Source of the DNA: Lacrimispora algidixylanolytica
GTDB lineage: Bacteria; Bacillota; Clostridia; Lachnospirales; Lachnospiraceae
Assembly (NCBI RefSeq): GCF_003609635.1
Contig: NZ_MCIA01000023.1
Coordinates: forward strand, 1-64,000
Direction: 5' to 3'
DNA: 64,000 bases
Below the pieces are notes generated by a model. That model was not told where the DNA came from. It did no database searches and was given only the letters and a program-made list of their open reading frames with translations. The position numbers and the translations under genes were made by a program. This document shows, piece by piece, positions 49,241-58,623 of the stretch. The stretch's first letter is position 1. Each line of letters opens with the position of its first letter.

Positions 49241-49510
49241 TTACAGAAAATAATCTTCTATCTCAAATTCTTTCTTTCCAATCTTCACCCGCTTGATAAG
49301 TACCACTACTTCTTCCTCTTCTTCCGAGCAGATTCCTACCGCTTCTACAACCGTCTTTCCATAGGATTCCTTTAAACTTACTTCTTTATCCATAATTCCC
49401 TGATCTGCCAAGGCTTCTGATAAATCAAGTAAAACTTCTTCCACATCTTCTTCTAGATGATTCTTTTCAAATTCCGCTTCTAACAAATCGTAAGTTTCCT
49501 GATTGAACAT
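49241..49510 (-). CDS. small acidic protein of unknown function
   Basis: The protein has 89 residues, is very acidic, and begins MFNQETYDLLEAEFEKNHLE. It has no recognisable domain. An AGGAGG-like site precedes the ATG at 49510. Predicted helical content is high. It may be co-transcribed with the YitT gene 35 bp further left. Confidence 0.7.
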   Translation of the reverse strand: MFNQETYDLLEAEFEKNHLEEDVEEVLLDLSEALADQGIMDKEVSLKESYGKTVVEAVGICSEEEEEVVVLIKRVKIGKKEFEIEDYFL

Positions 49511-49561
49511 AAAATGTCCTCCTTTGTTTTATACAAGCTAATTATAACCTCTCGTTTTATC

Positions 49562-49590
49562 TTGTCAATCCCATGATGACATGATAAAAT
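49562..49590 (+). promoter_or_regulatory. promoter of rluA-like gene, placing the start codon at the predicted transcript start
   Basis: TTGTCA at 49562-49567 and TAAAAT at 49585-49590 are 17 bp apart. The ATG at 49597 lies 7 bp after the -10, which is where transcription should begin. Confidence 0.65.
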
Positions 49591-49596
49591 CCCTTT

Positions 49597-50517
49597 ATGA
49601 AAATGACTATGACTTACCAAATAACACAACCTCATAATGATATGACAGTAGAACGGTATCTTCTAGATCAAGGATATTCCCAAAAACTCATCCGTCACCT
49701 GCGTAATACGGAAAATGGCTTGACCATTGATCAAAAGCTTGTATACACCATCCACAAGTTAAAGGAAGGAGATATTCTTACGGTTTTGATTTCTGAGGAG
49801 GAAAGTTCTGAGAATATTGTTCCCACAAAAATGCCTCTTCATATCGTCTATGAAGATGAACACCTTATGGTGGTGAATAAGGAGGCCGGAATTCCTATTC
49901 ACCCATCCCAGGGTAATTTTTATAATACACTTGCCAATGGTATCGCCTATTATTTCAAAGAAAAAGGAGAGAATTTTATTTACCGGGCGATTAATCGGCT
50001 AGACCGAGATACCACAGGTCTTTTAATTCTGGCAAAAAATCCTTTCAGCGCATGCATTTTATCTGATATGGTAAAAAAAAGAGAGATCAGCCGTAGATAT
50101 CTTGCCATTGTCTGCGGTAAGCTTCCAAAACAGGGAATAATAGATGCCCCCATCAGTCGAGTGGAAGGTTCTACTATAGAACGTTGTACAAGCCAAGATG
50201 GAGAAGAGGCCCGCACCCACTATAAGCGGTTATATTACGAGCCAACCACAGATCATTCCCTTGTAGGGCTTAAACTGGAGACAGGACGCACCCATCAGAT
50301 TAGAGTTCACTTAAAGTCCATTGGGTTTCCTCTTCCTGGTGATTTTTTATACAATCCCGATTATCGATACATCAAGCGTCAGGCACTCCATTCCTTTCGT
50401 CTTGATTTCCTTCATCCAATCGAAAAAGTGCCTCTTTCTTTTGAGGCACCAATCCCTGAGGATATGCAATTTATGGGAATTACATCCGCAAAAGACCTAT
50501 GGGATCGCGAGTTCTAA
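49597..50517 (+). CDS. RluA-family pseudouridine synthase
   Basis: The protein has 306 residues. An amino-terminal S4-like region at about 15-80 (VERYLLDQGYSQKLIRHLRN) is followed by the catalytic domain with the Asp in INRLDRDTTGLLILAK and KLETGRTHQIRVHLKS. It modifies uridines in 23S rRNA or tRNA; the exact target (RluA, C or D type) is not resolved. There is no ribosome binding site before the ATG; see the promoter entry. ATG codons at 49603 and 49609 are alternatives. Confidence 0.93.
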   Translation: MKMTMTYQITQPHNDMTVERYLLDQGYSQKLIRHLRNTENGLTIDQKLVYTIHKLKEGDILTVLISEEESSENIVPTKMPLHIVYEDEHLMVVNKEAGIPIHPSQGNFYNTLANGIAYYFKEKGENFIYRAINRLDRDTTGLLILAKNPFSACILSDMVKKREISRRYLAIVCGKLPKQGIIDAPISRVEGSTIERCTSQDGEEARTHYKRLYYEPTTDHSLVGLKLETGRTHQIRVHLKSIGFPLPGDFLYNPDYRYIKRQALHSFRLDFLHPIEKVPLSFEAPIPEDMQFMGITSAKDLWDREF

Positions 50518-50626
50518 GTTTTAATGTATCCTACTAAATTATATTTTTTATAAAATATCTTAAATTTGCTATTATTTTCAATAATTTTTGACACAATATT
50601 AAGAGATAACTTTTGGGAGGTTCCAT

Positions 50627-51205
50627 ATGCTCTTAATAACCATAACCGCTTACATTATAATCCCCGTATATACTCTGCTCTTTGCCTGGGGAACTGATTG
50701 GTTTACTACGAATTTTTCTGTACTGGGAAACTTATACGGGCGAAAAAATATATTTTTGCTTTGGGGCATTATTGTGGGAACCTATTTTTACTGTGTACTA
50801 AAGCGAGTCATCTGCAACCTTCCCCGTAATGAAAAAGAGAAAGCCTTTAGCATAGCTGCCCTATTATTCCTGACCTTTGGAGTTTTAACTCCTTACTTAC
50901 CAGATGCCCAGCCACTTCAATCCGTACTTCATGTGGTCTTATCCTTCATGGCTTCCTTTTCACTGCTTATCTGCCTGTACATGGTAATCTGGAAATTATA
51001 CTGTATGAATCAGGCAGAGTATCAACCTTATCTCATCTGTATGATGGGAATCACTATGATATCTGCTGTTTTACTGGTAATCTCAGGCATTGTAAGCACA
51101 GCCCTTGAAATCTTTTTTATCTTGTCCTGTTCTGCACTTCTTCAAAAGCTTTACAGCAAAGTAAGCTCCCCCAGGTTATATTTTCGGTGGCCAGAAGAGC
51201 TATAA
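50627..51205 (+). CDS. integral membrane protein of unknown function (DUF998-like)
   Basis: The protein has 192 residues with about six hydrophobic segments, beginning MLLITITAYIIIPVYTLLFA. Overall topology resembles DUF998 membrane proteins, but no motif makes this certain. GGGAGG lies 6 nt before the ATG at 50627. It is followed by a strong terminator and stands alone. Confidence 0.75.
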   Translation: MLLITITAYIIIPVYTLLFAWGTDWFTTNFSVLGNLYGRKNIFLLWGIIVGTYFYCVLKRVICNLPRNEKEKAFSIAALLFLTFGVLTPYLPDAQPLQSVLHVVLSFMASFSLLICLYMVIWKLYCMNQAEYQPYLICMMGITMISAVLLVISGIVSTALEIFFILSCSALLQKLYSKVSSPRLYFRWPEEL

Positions 51206-51210
51206 TTCAA

Positions 51211-51246
51211 AACCGGGGCATGCCCACATAAGGACATGCCCCGGTT
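51211..51246. terminator. strong bidirectional terminator
   Basis: AACCGGGGCATG and CATGCCCCGGTT form a perfect 12-bp stem around a 12-nt loop. It separates the rightward membrane protein gene from the leftward DUF1292 gene. Confidence 0.85.
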
Positions 51247-51255
51247 CTCAAACGA

Positions 51256-51588
51256 TTATTCCTCGTCTTCGCCTACCAGTTCATCATATTCAGCTTCATC
51301 CAGTAATTGGTCAAAAGCATCTGCAACGATCTCATATTCATCATCATCTTCAATATTCTGAAGATCTGGTTGTCCGTCTTCGCTTTCAGAATAACGATAC
51401 AGATACACTTCTCCTTCTTCTGCCTCAGGGCCTTCCATTGGTAGAAGTGCAATGTAGTCTCTCTCTGCTGCTGCAAAAATGGTAAGTACTACGCACTCCA
51501 GCTCTGATCCGTCATCCAAGGTAAGTGTTACTGTCATCTCCTCCTGGGATTCCATCTCTTCGTTTACTAAATTAGGATCCTGTGCCAT
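51256..51588 (-). CDS. DUF1292 family acidic protein
   Basis: The protein has 110 residues and contains the DUF1292 core TVTLTLDDGSELECVVLTIF and IALLPMEG, with a very acidic tail. The family is widespread in Firmicutes, often near yrrK/ruvX-type genes, and has no assigned activity. The ATG at 51588 follows AGAGG; a more upstream ATG at 51609 is not supported by a site. Confidence 0.9.
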   Translation of the reverse strand: MAQDPNLVNEEMESQEEMTVTLTLDDGSELECVVLTIFAAAERDYIALLPMEGPEAEEGEVYLYRYSESEDGQPDLQNIEDDDEYEIVADAFDQLLDEAEYDELVGEDEE

Positions 51589-51689
51589 CCTGTTACCTCT
51601 CTTTTTCAATTAATCTAGTTGTGGAGACATACATGTATGTCTGCCTACACTCTAACAGACAATTTATGAAAAATCAAGGGATTTTGCGT

Positions 51690-52214
51690 TTAATATTCAA
51701 TTCCTCTTCTTGCATTAAGCCCCTGGTCATAGGGATGCTTTACCTTTTTAATCTCTGATACATAATCAGCCATAGTAACAAATGTTTGGGATGGGTTTCT
51801 TCCAGTCAAAACTACCTCCAGCCATTCTGGGCGTCCAGTGAGAAACTTAGAAACTTCTTCCTCATTCACCAGTCCATAGTTGCACACTGCCATAATCTCA
51901 TCCATGACCAAAAGATCGTATTCCCCATCCACCGCTTTTATTAAGGTAGACTCAAGCAATTGGGAATAATAGATGGCTGCTTCTTTTTTTTGTTCCTCAG
52001 TCATTTTAGTAAAGAATCCAAAGCTCCGTTCGCAAGGCGTAACCGAGATACCAGGGATGTCACCTAAAGTTTTCACCTCACCAGAATGATCTGTCTTTAA
52101 AAAACGAGTGATAAGGACTTTTTTGCCGCAGCCAGCTGCCCGTACGGAAAGACCTATCGCTGCTGTTGTCTTCCCTTTTCCATCACCACAATAAATGTGT
52201 ACGCAGGACTTCAT
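51690..52214 (-). CDS. cob(I)alamin adenosyltransferase-like (CobO/BtuR)
   Basis: The protein has 174 residues. The P-loop is in YCGDGKGKTTAAIGLSVRAA, and LLVMDEIMAVCNYG and EVVLTGRNPSQ are typical of CobO/BtuR-type corrinoid adenosyltransferases. No cobalamin synthesis genes adjoin it; it may act in salvage. The ATG at 52214 is 8 nt after AGGAG; the upstream TTG/GTG codons overlap that site. It starts 17 bp after the helicase gene on the same strand. Confidence 0.9.
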   Translation of the reverse strand: MKSCVHIYCGDGKGKTTAAIGLSVRAAGCGKKVLITRFLKTDHSGEVKTLGDIPGISVTPCERSFGFFTKMTEEQKKEAAIYYSQLLESTLIKAVDGEYDLLVMDEIMAVCNYGLVNEEEVSKFLTGRPEWLEVVLTGRNPSQTFVTMADYVSEIKKVKHPYDQGLNARRGIEY

Positions 52215-52230
52215 CACCAATTCTCCTCTC

Positions 52231-54075
52231 TTAATCCCGATTGAGATACTCTTTTACAAAGCGGGAAACTTCTTGCTTTTTACTGTATCTTTCCCTGACA
52301 TAATTGACATGAAGCCGTTCCTTGGCCCTTGTCATAGCTACATAAAACATCCGCCTCTCCTCTTCTAAATCAGCAGGAAGCACGGCCTTATGATGAGGGG
52401 TAACGCCTTCATTTGCATCTAAAATATAAACAATTTTGTATTCCAGCCCCTTAGAGCTATGCATGGTCATAAGGGCAACACCGTCTATACTCTGTCCTCG
52501 TTTCAATGCCTGGGCCCTAAGTTCTTCCCCATATTCTTTCATATGAAGGAACCACCGCTCATAAGTCGGATAACCTGCCGCGCTATCTTTCATCTGATCC
52601 AGGACCTCAAAAAGCTCCTCCGGTTTCATCCTTCGGTACTGAGCGTATTCTCTGATATAATCATCGTATCCAATCACTTTCCTGATATAGTTTATGGCAG
52701 CGATTGGGTCCATGGTTTTAATCATTCTAAGATCATATTCCATCTGTTCCACTCTCTCTATCATAAATCCCTTATCCTGATAAAAAGATTTTATAGATTC
52801 AAAGCTTACCGTTGGTCCTTCCAGAGCATCCCGGCTGATATAACGGTTTGGTCGGTTTAAAAACTGAAATACATTGGAACGGCTTAAATCTCCAAGGCTT
52901 CCCTTTATATAAGCTACAATGTTTTTACAGATCCAGTGATCATAGAGATTAGGGACAGAATCCTTCATGGAAAATGGTATATTGTATTCCATAAGCTTTT
53001 CAATGAGAAGCCCCGGTCCCATATTCGTACGGTAAAGAACCGCTATGTCTGACCAGGAAAAACCAGCTTTTTTATAGTCCATAATTTCCTGGACGATTTC
53101 CGAAGTCTCCTCTTTGGGATCTTGCCAGGTTCTTGTGATCACTGGCTTTCCGGGTCCTTTTTTTGGTACAATATTTTTAGGAAAACGCATTTCATTGTTC
53201 GATATTAATTTCCCGGCGGTCTTTACAATATCCCTAGTACTTCTGAAATTAATGTTTAAAAGAACTTTTTTAGCCCCCTTATAATCTTGTTCAAATCCCA
53301 GCATGATCTCAGGTTTTGCTCCCCGAAACCGGTAAATTGACTGATCGTCATCACCTACGATAAAAAGGTTATTTTGTGGTGATGCCAACATCCGAATGAT
53401 TTCATACTGCACCCGATTGATATCCTGAAATTCATCTATCAGTATGTACTGATATTTTTTCTGCCATGCTTCTAAAATATCCTTTCTCTGAGTAAACAAT
53501 TCATAGCACAGCACCAGCATATCGTCAAAATCAATCAGACCTGCTCGTCGCAAACGGTCTTCATATCCATGATAGAGCTGTTTAAAGATTTCCTCTGAGC
53601 AGTTTTTCGAGTAATAGTGTTCCAGTCCAATCATTTCCCCTTTTACCGAACTGATCTCAGTGAGAATTGACGCTACAAAATCCACTTCATCCTCTACCTC
53701 TACACTGCACTTATCCATCTCCTCTTTTATGTACTGGATCCTTTGATCTTCTCTTACAATACTTCTAGCATCATAACGATAGGCAAACTTTAGGATACGG
53801 AAAAAGATGGCATGAAATGTACCAAAGCTCACAGAGGTCGTTCTCCCACCCATAAGGTCTTCAAAACGGTCCTTCATTTCCCCTGCGGCTGATTTGGTGA
53901 ACGTAATGACTAGGATATTTGCAGGATCCACACCCTGGTTTTTAATCAAATGACAGATGCGATGAGTAATAGTAAAGGTTTTCCCGGACCCTGGCCCGGC
54001 AAGTACCAGCATAGGACCTTTAAAATGAAGGATGGCTTCTTTTTGTGCTCCTTCGTAAATAACCTCTTCCTCCAT
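52231..54075 (-). CDS. UvrD/PcrA-like superfamily 1 DNA helicase
   Basis: The protein has 614 residues. Motifs in order are VLAGPGSGKTFTITHRI (Walker A), LIDEFQDIN (Walker B), DDDQSIYRFRGA, and late MTMHSSKGLEYK and FYVAMTRAKERL. It is shorter than PcrA (about 730 residues) and has no nuclease domain. It belongs to the ATP-dependent 3'-5' helicases that act in repair or clear proteins from DNA. The gene lies upstream of cobO-like and downstream of gltX. Confidence 0.92.
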   Translation of the reverse strand: MEEEVIYEGAQKEAILHFKGPMLVLAGPGSGKTFTITHRICHLIKNQGVDPANILVITFTKSAAGEMKDRFEDLMGGRTTSVSFGTFHAIFFRILKFAYRYDARSIVREDQRIQYIKEEMDKCSVEVEDEVDFVASILTEISSVKGEMIGLEHYYSKNCSEEIFKQLYHGYEDRLRRAGLIDFDDMLVLCYELFTQRKDILEAWQKKYQYILIDEFQDINRVQYEIIRMLASPQNNLFIVGDDDQSIYRFRGAKPEIMLGFEQDYKGAKKVLLNINFRSTRDIVKTAGKLISNNEMRFPKNIVPKKGPGKPVITRTWQDPKEETSEIVQEIMDYKKAGFSWSDIAVLYRTNMGPGLLIEKLMEYNIPFSMKDSVPNLYDHWICKNIVAYIKGSLGDLSRSNVFQFLNRPNRYISRDALEGPTVSFESIKSFYQDKGFMIERVEQMEYDLRMIKTMDPIAAINYIRKVIGYDDYIREYAQYRRMKPEELFEVLDQMKDSAAGYPTYERWFLHMKEYGEELRAQALKRGQSIDGVALMTMHSSKGLEYKIVYILDANEGVTPHHKAVLPADLEEERRMFYVAMTRAKERLHVNYVRERYSKKQEVSRFVKEYLNRD

Positions 54076-54094
54076 ATTTTCCTCCCTTGTGATG

Positions 54095-54136
54095 AAAGAA
54101 AAGCAGGGGCTCGGACGAACCGAAACCTCTGCTTCT
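54095..54136 (-). terminator. rho-independent terminator of gltX
   Basis: On the minus strand AGCAGAGGTTTCGG pairs with CCGAGCCCCTGCT (with mismatches) and is followed by TTTTCTTTC. Confidence 0.65.
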
Positions 54137-54147
54137 CCTTTATTTGC

Positions 54148-55608
54148 TTATAAAGACTGGTTGCTCAAAAGTTTTATTCCTTTTCGGATCCTGCTTAAAG
54201 ATTCCTCTTTGCCAAGGACCTCCATAATCTCAGTTGCACCAGCAGGTGTCATCTGCTTACCAGATACAGCGGTGCGAATTGGCCACATAACAAAACCTGT
54301 CTTATATTCTTTTTCTGCAACATACTTTGAAAGTACGCCATAAAGAGCATCATTGCTATAATCCTCCTGAGCTTCCAGGATAGGTAGGATCTCCTCTAGT
54401 AAAGCAAGAGAGGTCTCGCTGCCTGTCTTCATCTTTTTATTGGTGTACATGGATAGATCGTATTCCGGCAGGGATTCAAAGAAATCAATAAGATCCGCAA
54501 TGTCTGGGAAAACTTCAATTCTGGTCTTCACCATAGAAGCGATTTTCTTAAGATTCATATCTTTTTTAATTACTGCTTTTATATGAGACTCTGCAAGCTC
54601 ATAAAATTGATCCAAATCCATGGATTTCATATATTCGCTGTTCATCCATTTCAGCTTTGTCATATCAAATACAGCCGGAGATTTACTTAAATTATGGTAA
54701 TCAAATTCCTTTATCAGCTCATCAAGGGTAAATATCTCCTGATTGCCTTCTGGAGACCAGCCTAATAATGCTACATAATTAACGACTGCCTCTGAGATAA
54801 AGCCCTGCTCAATGAGATCCTCATAAGATGCATGTCCGCTTCTTTTGCTTAGCTTTTTGTGCTCCTCATTGGTAATCAGAGGGCAATGGACATAGACTGG
54901 AACTTCCCAGCCAAACGCTTCATAAAGACGATTATATTTAGGGGAAGAGGACAAATATTCATTTCCTCTAACCACATGAGTAATGCCCATTAAATGGTCA
55001 TCTACCACGTTAGCGAAATTATATGTGGGATACCCATCGGACTTAATTAATACCATATCGTCAAGTTCTGAATTGTCTACGGAAATATCTCCATAAATCT
55101 CATCATGAAAGGTAGTTTTCCCCTCGGTAGGATTGTTCTGGCGGATGACATAAGCAATACCTGAAGCCAGCTTCTCTTCTACTTCTTCTTTGGAAAGGTG
55201 AAGACAGTGCTTATCATATGTCATAATCTCCTGTCCATCTACCACCTTTTTTAAGGTATCTAGTCTTTCCTGGTTACAGAAGCAGTAATACGCTTCTCCC
55301 TTTTCAATCAGCTTCTTTGCATAATCCAGATAGATACCGGATGCCTGGCGCTCACTCTGAACATAGGGGCCCACGCCTCCGTCTTTATCCGGACCTTCGT
55401 CGTGAATCAAACGAGTCTCTTCCAAGGTTCTGTAAATAATCTCGACTGCGCCTTCTACAAAACGTTCCTGGTCTGTATCTTCTATACGGAGAAGAAAATC
55501 ACCGCCTTCATGTTTTGCAATTAGGTAAGCATACATTGCAGTTCTTAAATTACCTACGTGCATGCGGCCTGTAGGACTCGGTGCGTATCTTGTTCTTATT
55601 TTACTCAT
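54148..55608 (-). CDS. gltX: glutamyl-tRNA synthetase
   Basis: The protein has 486 residues, the usual length. Class I signatures are the HIGH-like [16 protein letters not shown] and the KMSKS-like KKLSKRSGH. It charges tRNA-Glu and, in organisms without GlnRS, also tRNA-Gln for later amidation. The ATG at 55608 is 10 nt from AGGAG; a GTG at 55617 is an alternative. The leader between promoter and start contains two hairpins; no T-box was recognised. Confidence 0.96.
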   Translation of the reverse strand: MSKIRTRYAPSPTGRMHVGNLRTAMYAYLIAKHEGGDFLLRIEDTDQERFVEGAVEIIYRTLEETRLIHDEGPDKDGGVGPYVQSERQASGIYLDYAKKLIEKGEAYYCFCNQERLDTLKKVVDGQEIMTYDKHCLHLSKEEVEEKLASGIAYVIRQNNPTEGKTTFHDEIYGDISVDNSELDDMVLIKSDGYPTYNFANVVDDHLMGITHVVRGNEYLSSSPKYNRLYEAFGWEVPVYVHCPLITNEEHKKLSKRSGHASYEDLIEQGFISEAVVNYVALLGWSPEGNQEIFTLDELIKEFDYHNLSKSPAVFDMTKLKWMNSEYMKSMDLDQFYELAESHIKAVIKKDMNLKKIASMVKTRIEVFPDIADLIDFFESLPEYDLSMYTNKKMKTGSETSLALLEEILPILEAQEDYSNDALYGVLSKYVAEKEYKTGFVMWPIRTAVSGKQMTPAGATEIMEVLGKEESLSRIRKGIKLLSNQSL

Positions 55609-55692
55609 TGTGAACACACTCCTATATCTTCTTTCTTATGATGGGCCAGCCCAAATGACTGGCTCTTTGGCAATTTAATTGCCGCATAGCCC

Positions 55693-55721
55693 ATTATATA
55701 CCCAACTACTGGAAAAAACAA
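55693..55721 (-). promoter_or_regulatory. promoter of gltX
   Basis: On the minus strand TTGTTT (complement of 55716-55721) and TATAAT (complement of 55693-55698) are 17 bp apart. Two palindromes follow in the leader (GGCAATTAAATTGCC and GCCAG/CTGGC). Confidence 0.65.
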
Positions 55722-55744
55722 TGTTTTGAAGCAATTATCATAGA

Positions 55745-58294
55745 TTACATACCCGGTTCCTCCTGGACTGGACCATAATCGAAACCGCCTGGACTTCCAT
55801 CTGGCTGCCCCACCCCACCGGGATCCATATCTCCAGGAAAAACAGGGGTTGTAGTTTCAACTGGCTTTGTCATACCAGGACCAATCTCCTGAGGTTTTGT
55901 GGTAGACTCTTCCTTTTTTGGAAGAGACATGGCATGGTTAATCGCGCTCTCTAACTGAGGTTTTAAGCCATCATAGTACTCCGTACCAACCAACTGTTCA
56001 AGTAGCTTTCGAGCTGTATTTATCTTATCATCGGTTGTGCTGTCCCGGTATTGAAGTCCATTTAATTCCGCAATGGTAGCCGAAATTGCAGCCGCAGCCT
56101 GATCTGCTGCCATCTTTGATGCTTGGGCTGATTCTAAGTTTTTCTGGGATTGGGAATCTAGCTTTTTACGCTCTTCCTCCTGCTGCCACTTTGAAGAATC
56201 GGATCTTGCTGCTGCTTCTGCTATGGAAGAGAATAAATCCTTTCTTCCTGTCTCACTGGTTGTTTTCTCTCCTATGGAGTCTACATTTGACAAGGATACC
56301 GTTGCTGGCATATCCCAGTCCATGGCAGGAAGATCTTTGTTGATCTCAGCCATGAAATCGTGCCATATTCTTCCGGAATAAGTCTTACCGTAAACACCTG
56401 GCATCGCTTTTGGAGTATCGTATCCTACCCAGATAGCAGTTGTGTAATACTTCGTATAACCACAAAACCAGGTATCTTTGTTGCTATTAGTGGTACCAGT
56501 TTTACCTGCTGCCGGAACATTAAGGCCAAGACCAGCTCCTGTTCCGTAAGGCTTATCAAGTGTTCCCTTTAAGACATCCGTGACCATGTATGCAGTATCC
56601 TCTGTAAAGATCCGGTCATCTGCCTGATTTTGGTTATAAACCTCACCATCATACTGGCTTTTAATGCTAGTGATACAGGATTTGTTGCTGTACATTCCTT
56701 TGTTTGCCAGTACGGCATATCCTTTTGCCATGTCAACAACTCTTGCTCCCTCGGTGAAGCCACCAATACTCATACTGGTATTTCCGTTATCCATATAGCT
56801 TAAGCCGATAAAACGCATTTTTCCAAGATATGCGATCCCCTTATCCACACCAATATCTGCAAGTACCTGCCATGCAACCGTGTTTAAACTTCGGTTTAAG
56901 GCTTCCCTGACTGAAATAGGGCCAAAATACTTACCACCACTGTTTTTAGGTCCTTTATCAAATAAATTATCGTTTACCAGTCTGGAAGGATAATAAAATC
57001 CGCTTTCAAAGGCTGGAGCATAGTCTATCAGAGGCTTAATGGTGGAACCTGGTTGTCGTTTGCTTAGAAAACCTCTATTATATTCATCATCAGTTCCACG
57101 ACCTCCTACAATGGCTACCACATAGCCGGTTCGGTTGTCGATACAAACAGCCGCTCCTTGAAGAGCAAGCTTACCATTCTCCTGAACGTCCTTGAATTTC
57201 TTAAGCCGCTCATCAATATTGCTTTGAAGTAGATTCTGAATATTAGTATCAAGGCTTGTATGTATTTCAAACCCGCCTTTTCTTATCATATCGCTTTTTG
57301 TTTGGTAAACCTCTTGATACTGTTCCTTATAGGCATCGTAAGCTGTCTTATTATTAAATACATATTTAAATACAAACCCATCATTCTTCATGAGTTCTAA
57401 AGTAGTCGAATGAATGGCATAGCTGGTCTGATAATTTTCCTTCATTCCAGGTTCGTATATCTTTGCCACGGTTAAAGGCTGTTCTTTTGCAAAAGTACTT
57501 TCTTCTTCTGTAATCAGTTTACGCAGTGCCATATTGCTAATGATCTGATTTCTCTTTTTCTGAGATGTCTCAGGATGGGCTACGGGATCGTATTTTGATG
57601 GATTGTTGCTAATTCCCGCAAGGGTAGCAGCTTCCCAAATAGTCAGGTCCTTGGCTTCCTTATCAAAGTAATACCTACTGGCCTCTGATACACCATAGCA
57701 GCGATTGGCATAGTAGTTGGTGTTGCAATAAAATTCCAGGATCTCTGGCTTAGAGTATTTTTTCTCCATCTGAGGTGCTGCAAAAAATTCTGTCAGCTTT
57801 CTTTGAAACGTCCTCTCCTGAGATAAATAAGTATTCTTAATTACCTGCTGAGTTATGGTGCTTCCTCCCTGGGTAATGGTTCCCTTATTCTTTACATATA
57901 CTAATCCAGCACGGAGAAGGCCTATATAATCAATTCCATGATGCTTATAAAACCGCCTGTCCTCCTGAGCGATATAAGCATTCTGAAGACTTTCGTTGAT
58001 TTCCGCAATCGGTACATACTCATAATGACCTGAATTAATGGTTCCTATTAACGTACCGGAGGAATCGTATATTCTCGTGTCAGTAGGCTGCGAAAAATCA
58101 GACTTGCTTGTCTTACTCATAATAGACTCTGCTTTTTCTTTGCAAGCTAAAATTTCTTTTTGATATTTTAAAAACACGGCGCCGCCAGCCAAGCATCCTA
58201 AAACCATGACTGCCAGAAACGTATAAAGAATGATTTTTATTGGTTTTAAAAATATGGACCACTTACTTTTTTTCTTCTTTCTTGTTTTTTTCAT
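55745..58294 (-). CDS. class A penicillin-binding protein (bifunctional transglycosylase/transpeptidase)
   Basis: The protein has 849 residues and polymerises and cross-links peptidoglycan. A short basic cytoplasmic tail (KKTRKKKKSKW) and one membrane helix are followed by the GT51 transglycosylase domain (QEDRRFYKHHG; QGGSTITQQVIKN) and the transpeptidase domain with SxxK in PGSTIKPL, SLN in RSLNTVAW and KTG in GKTGTTN. A coiled-coil and Pro/Gly-rich tail closes it. The ATG at 58294 follows GGAGG at 9 nt; the ATG at 58318 lacks a site. It resembles PBP1A/PonA. Confidence 0.95.
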   Translation of the reverse strand: MKKTRKKKKSKWSIFLKPIKIILYTFLAVMVLGCLAGGAVFLKYQKEILACKEKAESIMSKTSKSDFSQPTDTRIYDSSGTLIGTINSGHYEYVPIAEINESLQNAYIAQEDRRFYKHHGIDYIGLLRAGLVYVKNKGTITQGGSTITQQVIKNTYLSQERTFQRKLTEFFAAPQMEKKYSKPEILEFYCNTNYYANRCYGVSEASRYYFDKEAKDLTIWEAATLAGISNNPSKYDPVAHPETSQKKRNQIISNMALRKLITEEESTFAKEQPLTVAKIYEPGMKENYQTSYAIHSTTLELMKNDGFVFKYVFNNKTAYDAYKEQYQEVYQTKSDMIRKGGFEIHTSLDTNIQNLLQSNIDERLKKFKDVQENGKLALQGAAVCIDNRTGYVVAIVGGRGTDDEYNRGFLSKRQPGSTIKPLIDYAPAFESGFYYPSRLVNDNLFDKGPKNSGGKYFGPISVREALNRSLNTVAWQVLADIGVDKGIAYLGKMRFIGLSYMDNGNTSMSIGGFTEGARVVDMAKGYAVLANKGMYSNKSCITSIKSQYDGEVYNQNQADDRIFTEDTAYMVTDVLKGTLDKPYGTGAGLGLNVPAAGKTGTTNSNKDTWFCGYTKYYTTAIWVGYDTPKAMPGVYGKTYSGRIWHDFMAEINKDLPAMDWDMPATVSLSNVDSIGEKTTSETGRKDLFSSIAEAAARSDSSKWQQEEERKKLDSQSQKNLESAQASKMAADQAAAAISATIAELNGLQYRDSTTDDKINTARKLLEQLVGTEYYDGLKPQLESAINHAMSLPKKEESTTKPQEIGPGMTKPVETTTPVFPGDMDPGGVGQPDGSPGGFDYGPVQEEPGM

Positions 58295-58327
58295 ATCCGT
58301 GCGCCTCCTTCTTTTCATTTTTATATG

Positions 58328-58365
58328 ACAAAAACGGGAAGTCTCATAACTAAGACTTCCCGTTT
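58328..58365 (-). terminator. terminator of tRNA-Thr
   Basis: On the minus strand AAACGGGAAGTCT pairs with AGACTTCCCGTTT around a short loop and is followed by a T-rich tract. It lies just before the PBP gene. Confidence 0.8.
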
Positions 58366-58373
58366 GTTTTCAG

Positions 58374-58446
58374 AGCTGCTGACGGGAATCGGACCCGTGA
58401 CCTCCTCACTACCAATGAGGTGCGCTACCATCTGTGCCACAGCAGC
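58374..58446 (-). tRNA. tRNA-Thr (anticodon GGT)
   Basis: A 73-nt cloverleaf reads on the minus strand: acceptor GCTGCTG/CAGCAGC with discriminator T, anticodon arm CCTCA-TTGGTAG-TGAGG with anticodon GGT, and T-arm ACGGG-TCCGATT-CCCGT. The 3' CCA is not encoded. Confidence 0.94.
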
Positions 58447-58623
58447 ATCTATATGGTTCTACCTTCGAACCTCGTATATCATAGCATGGGAAAATCTCTT
58501 TGTCAATATCATTTTAAAGTTTTTACATTAATGCAAATAATTACAAAAATTTCATTATTAAAGACTTGAGAACGAGGAAGAAATGACCTAACAGCTCTCC
58601 CCTCGTTCCAAAACATGTCCTCG

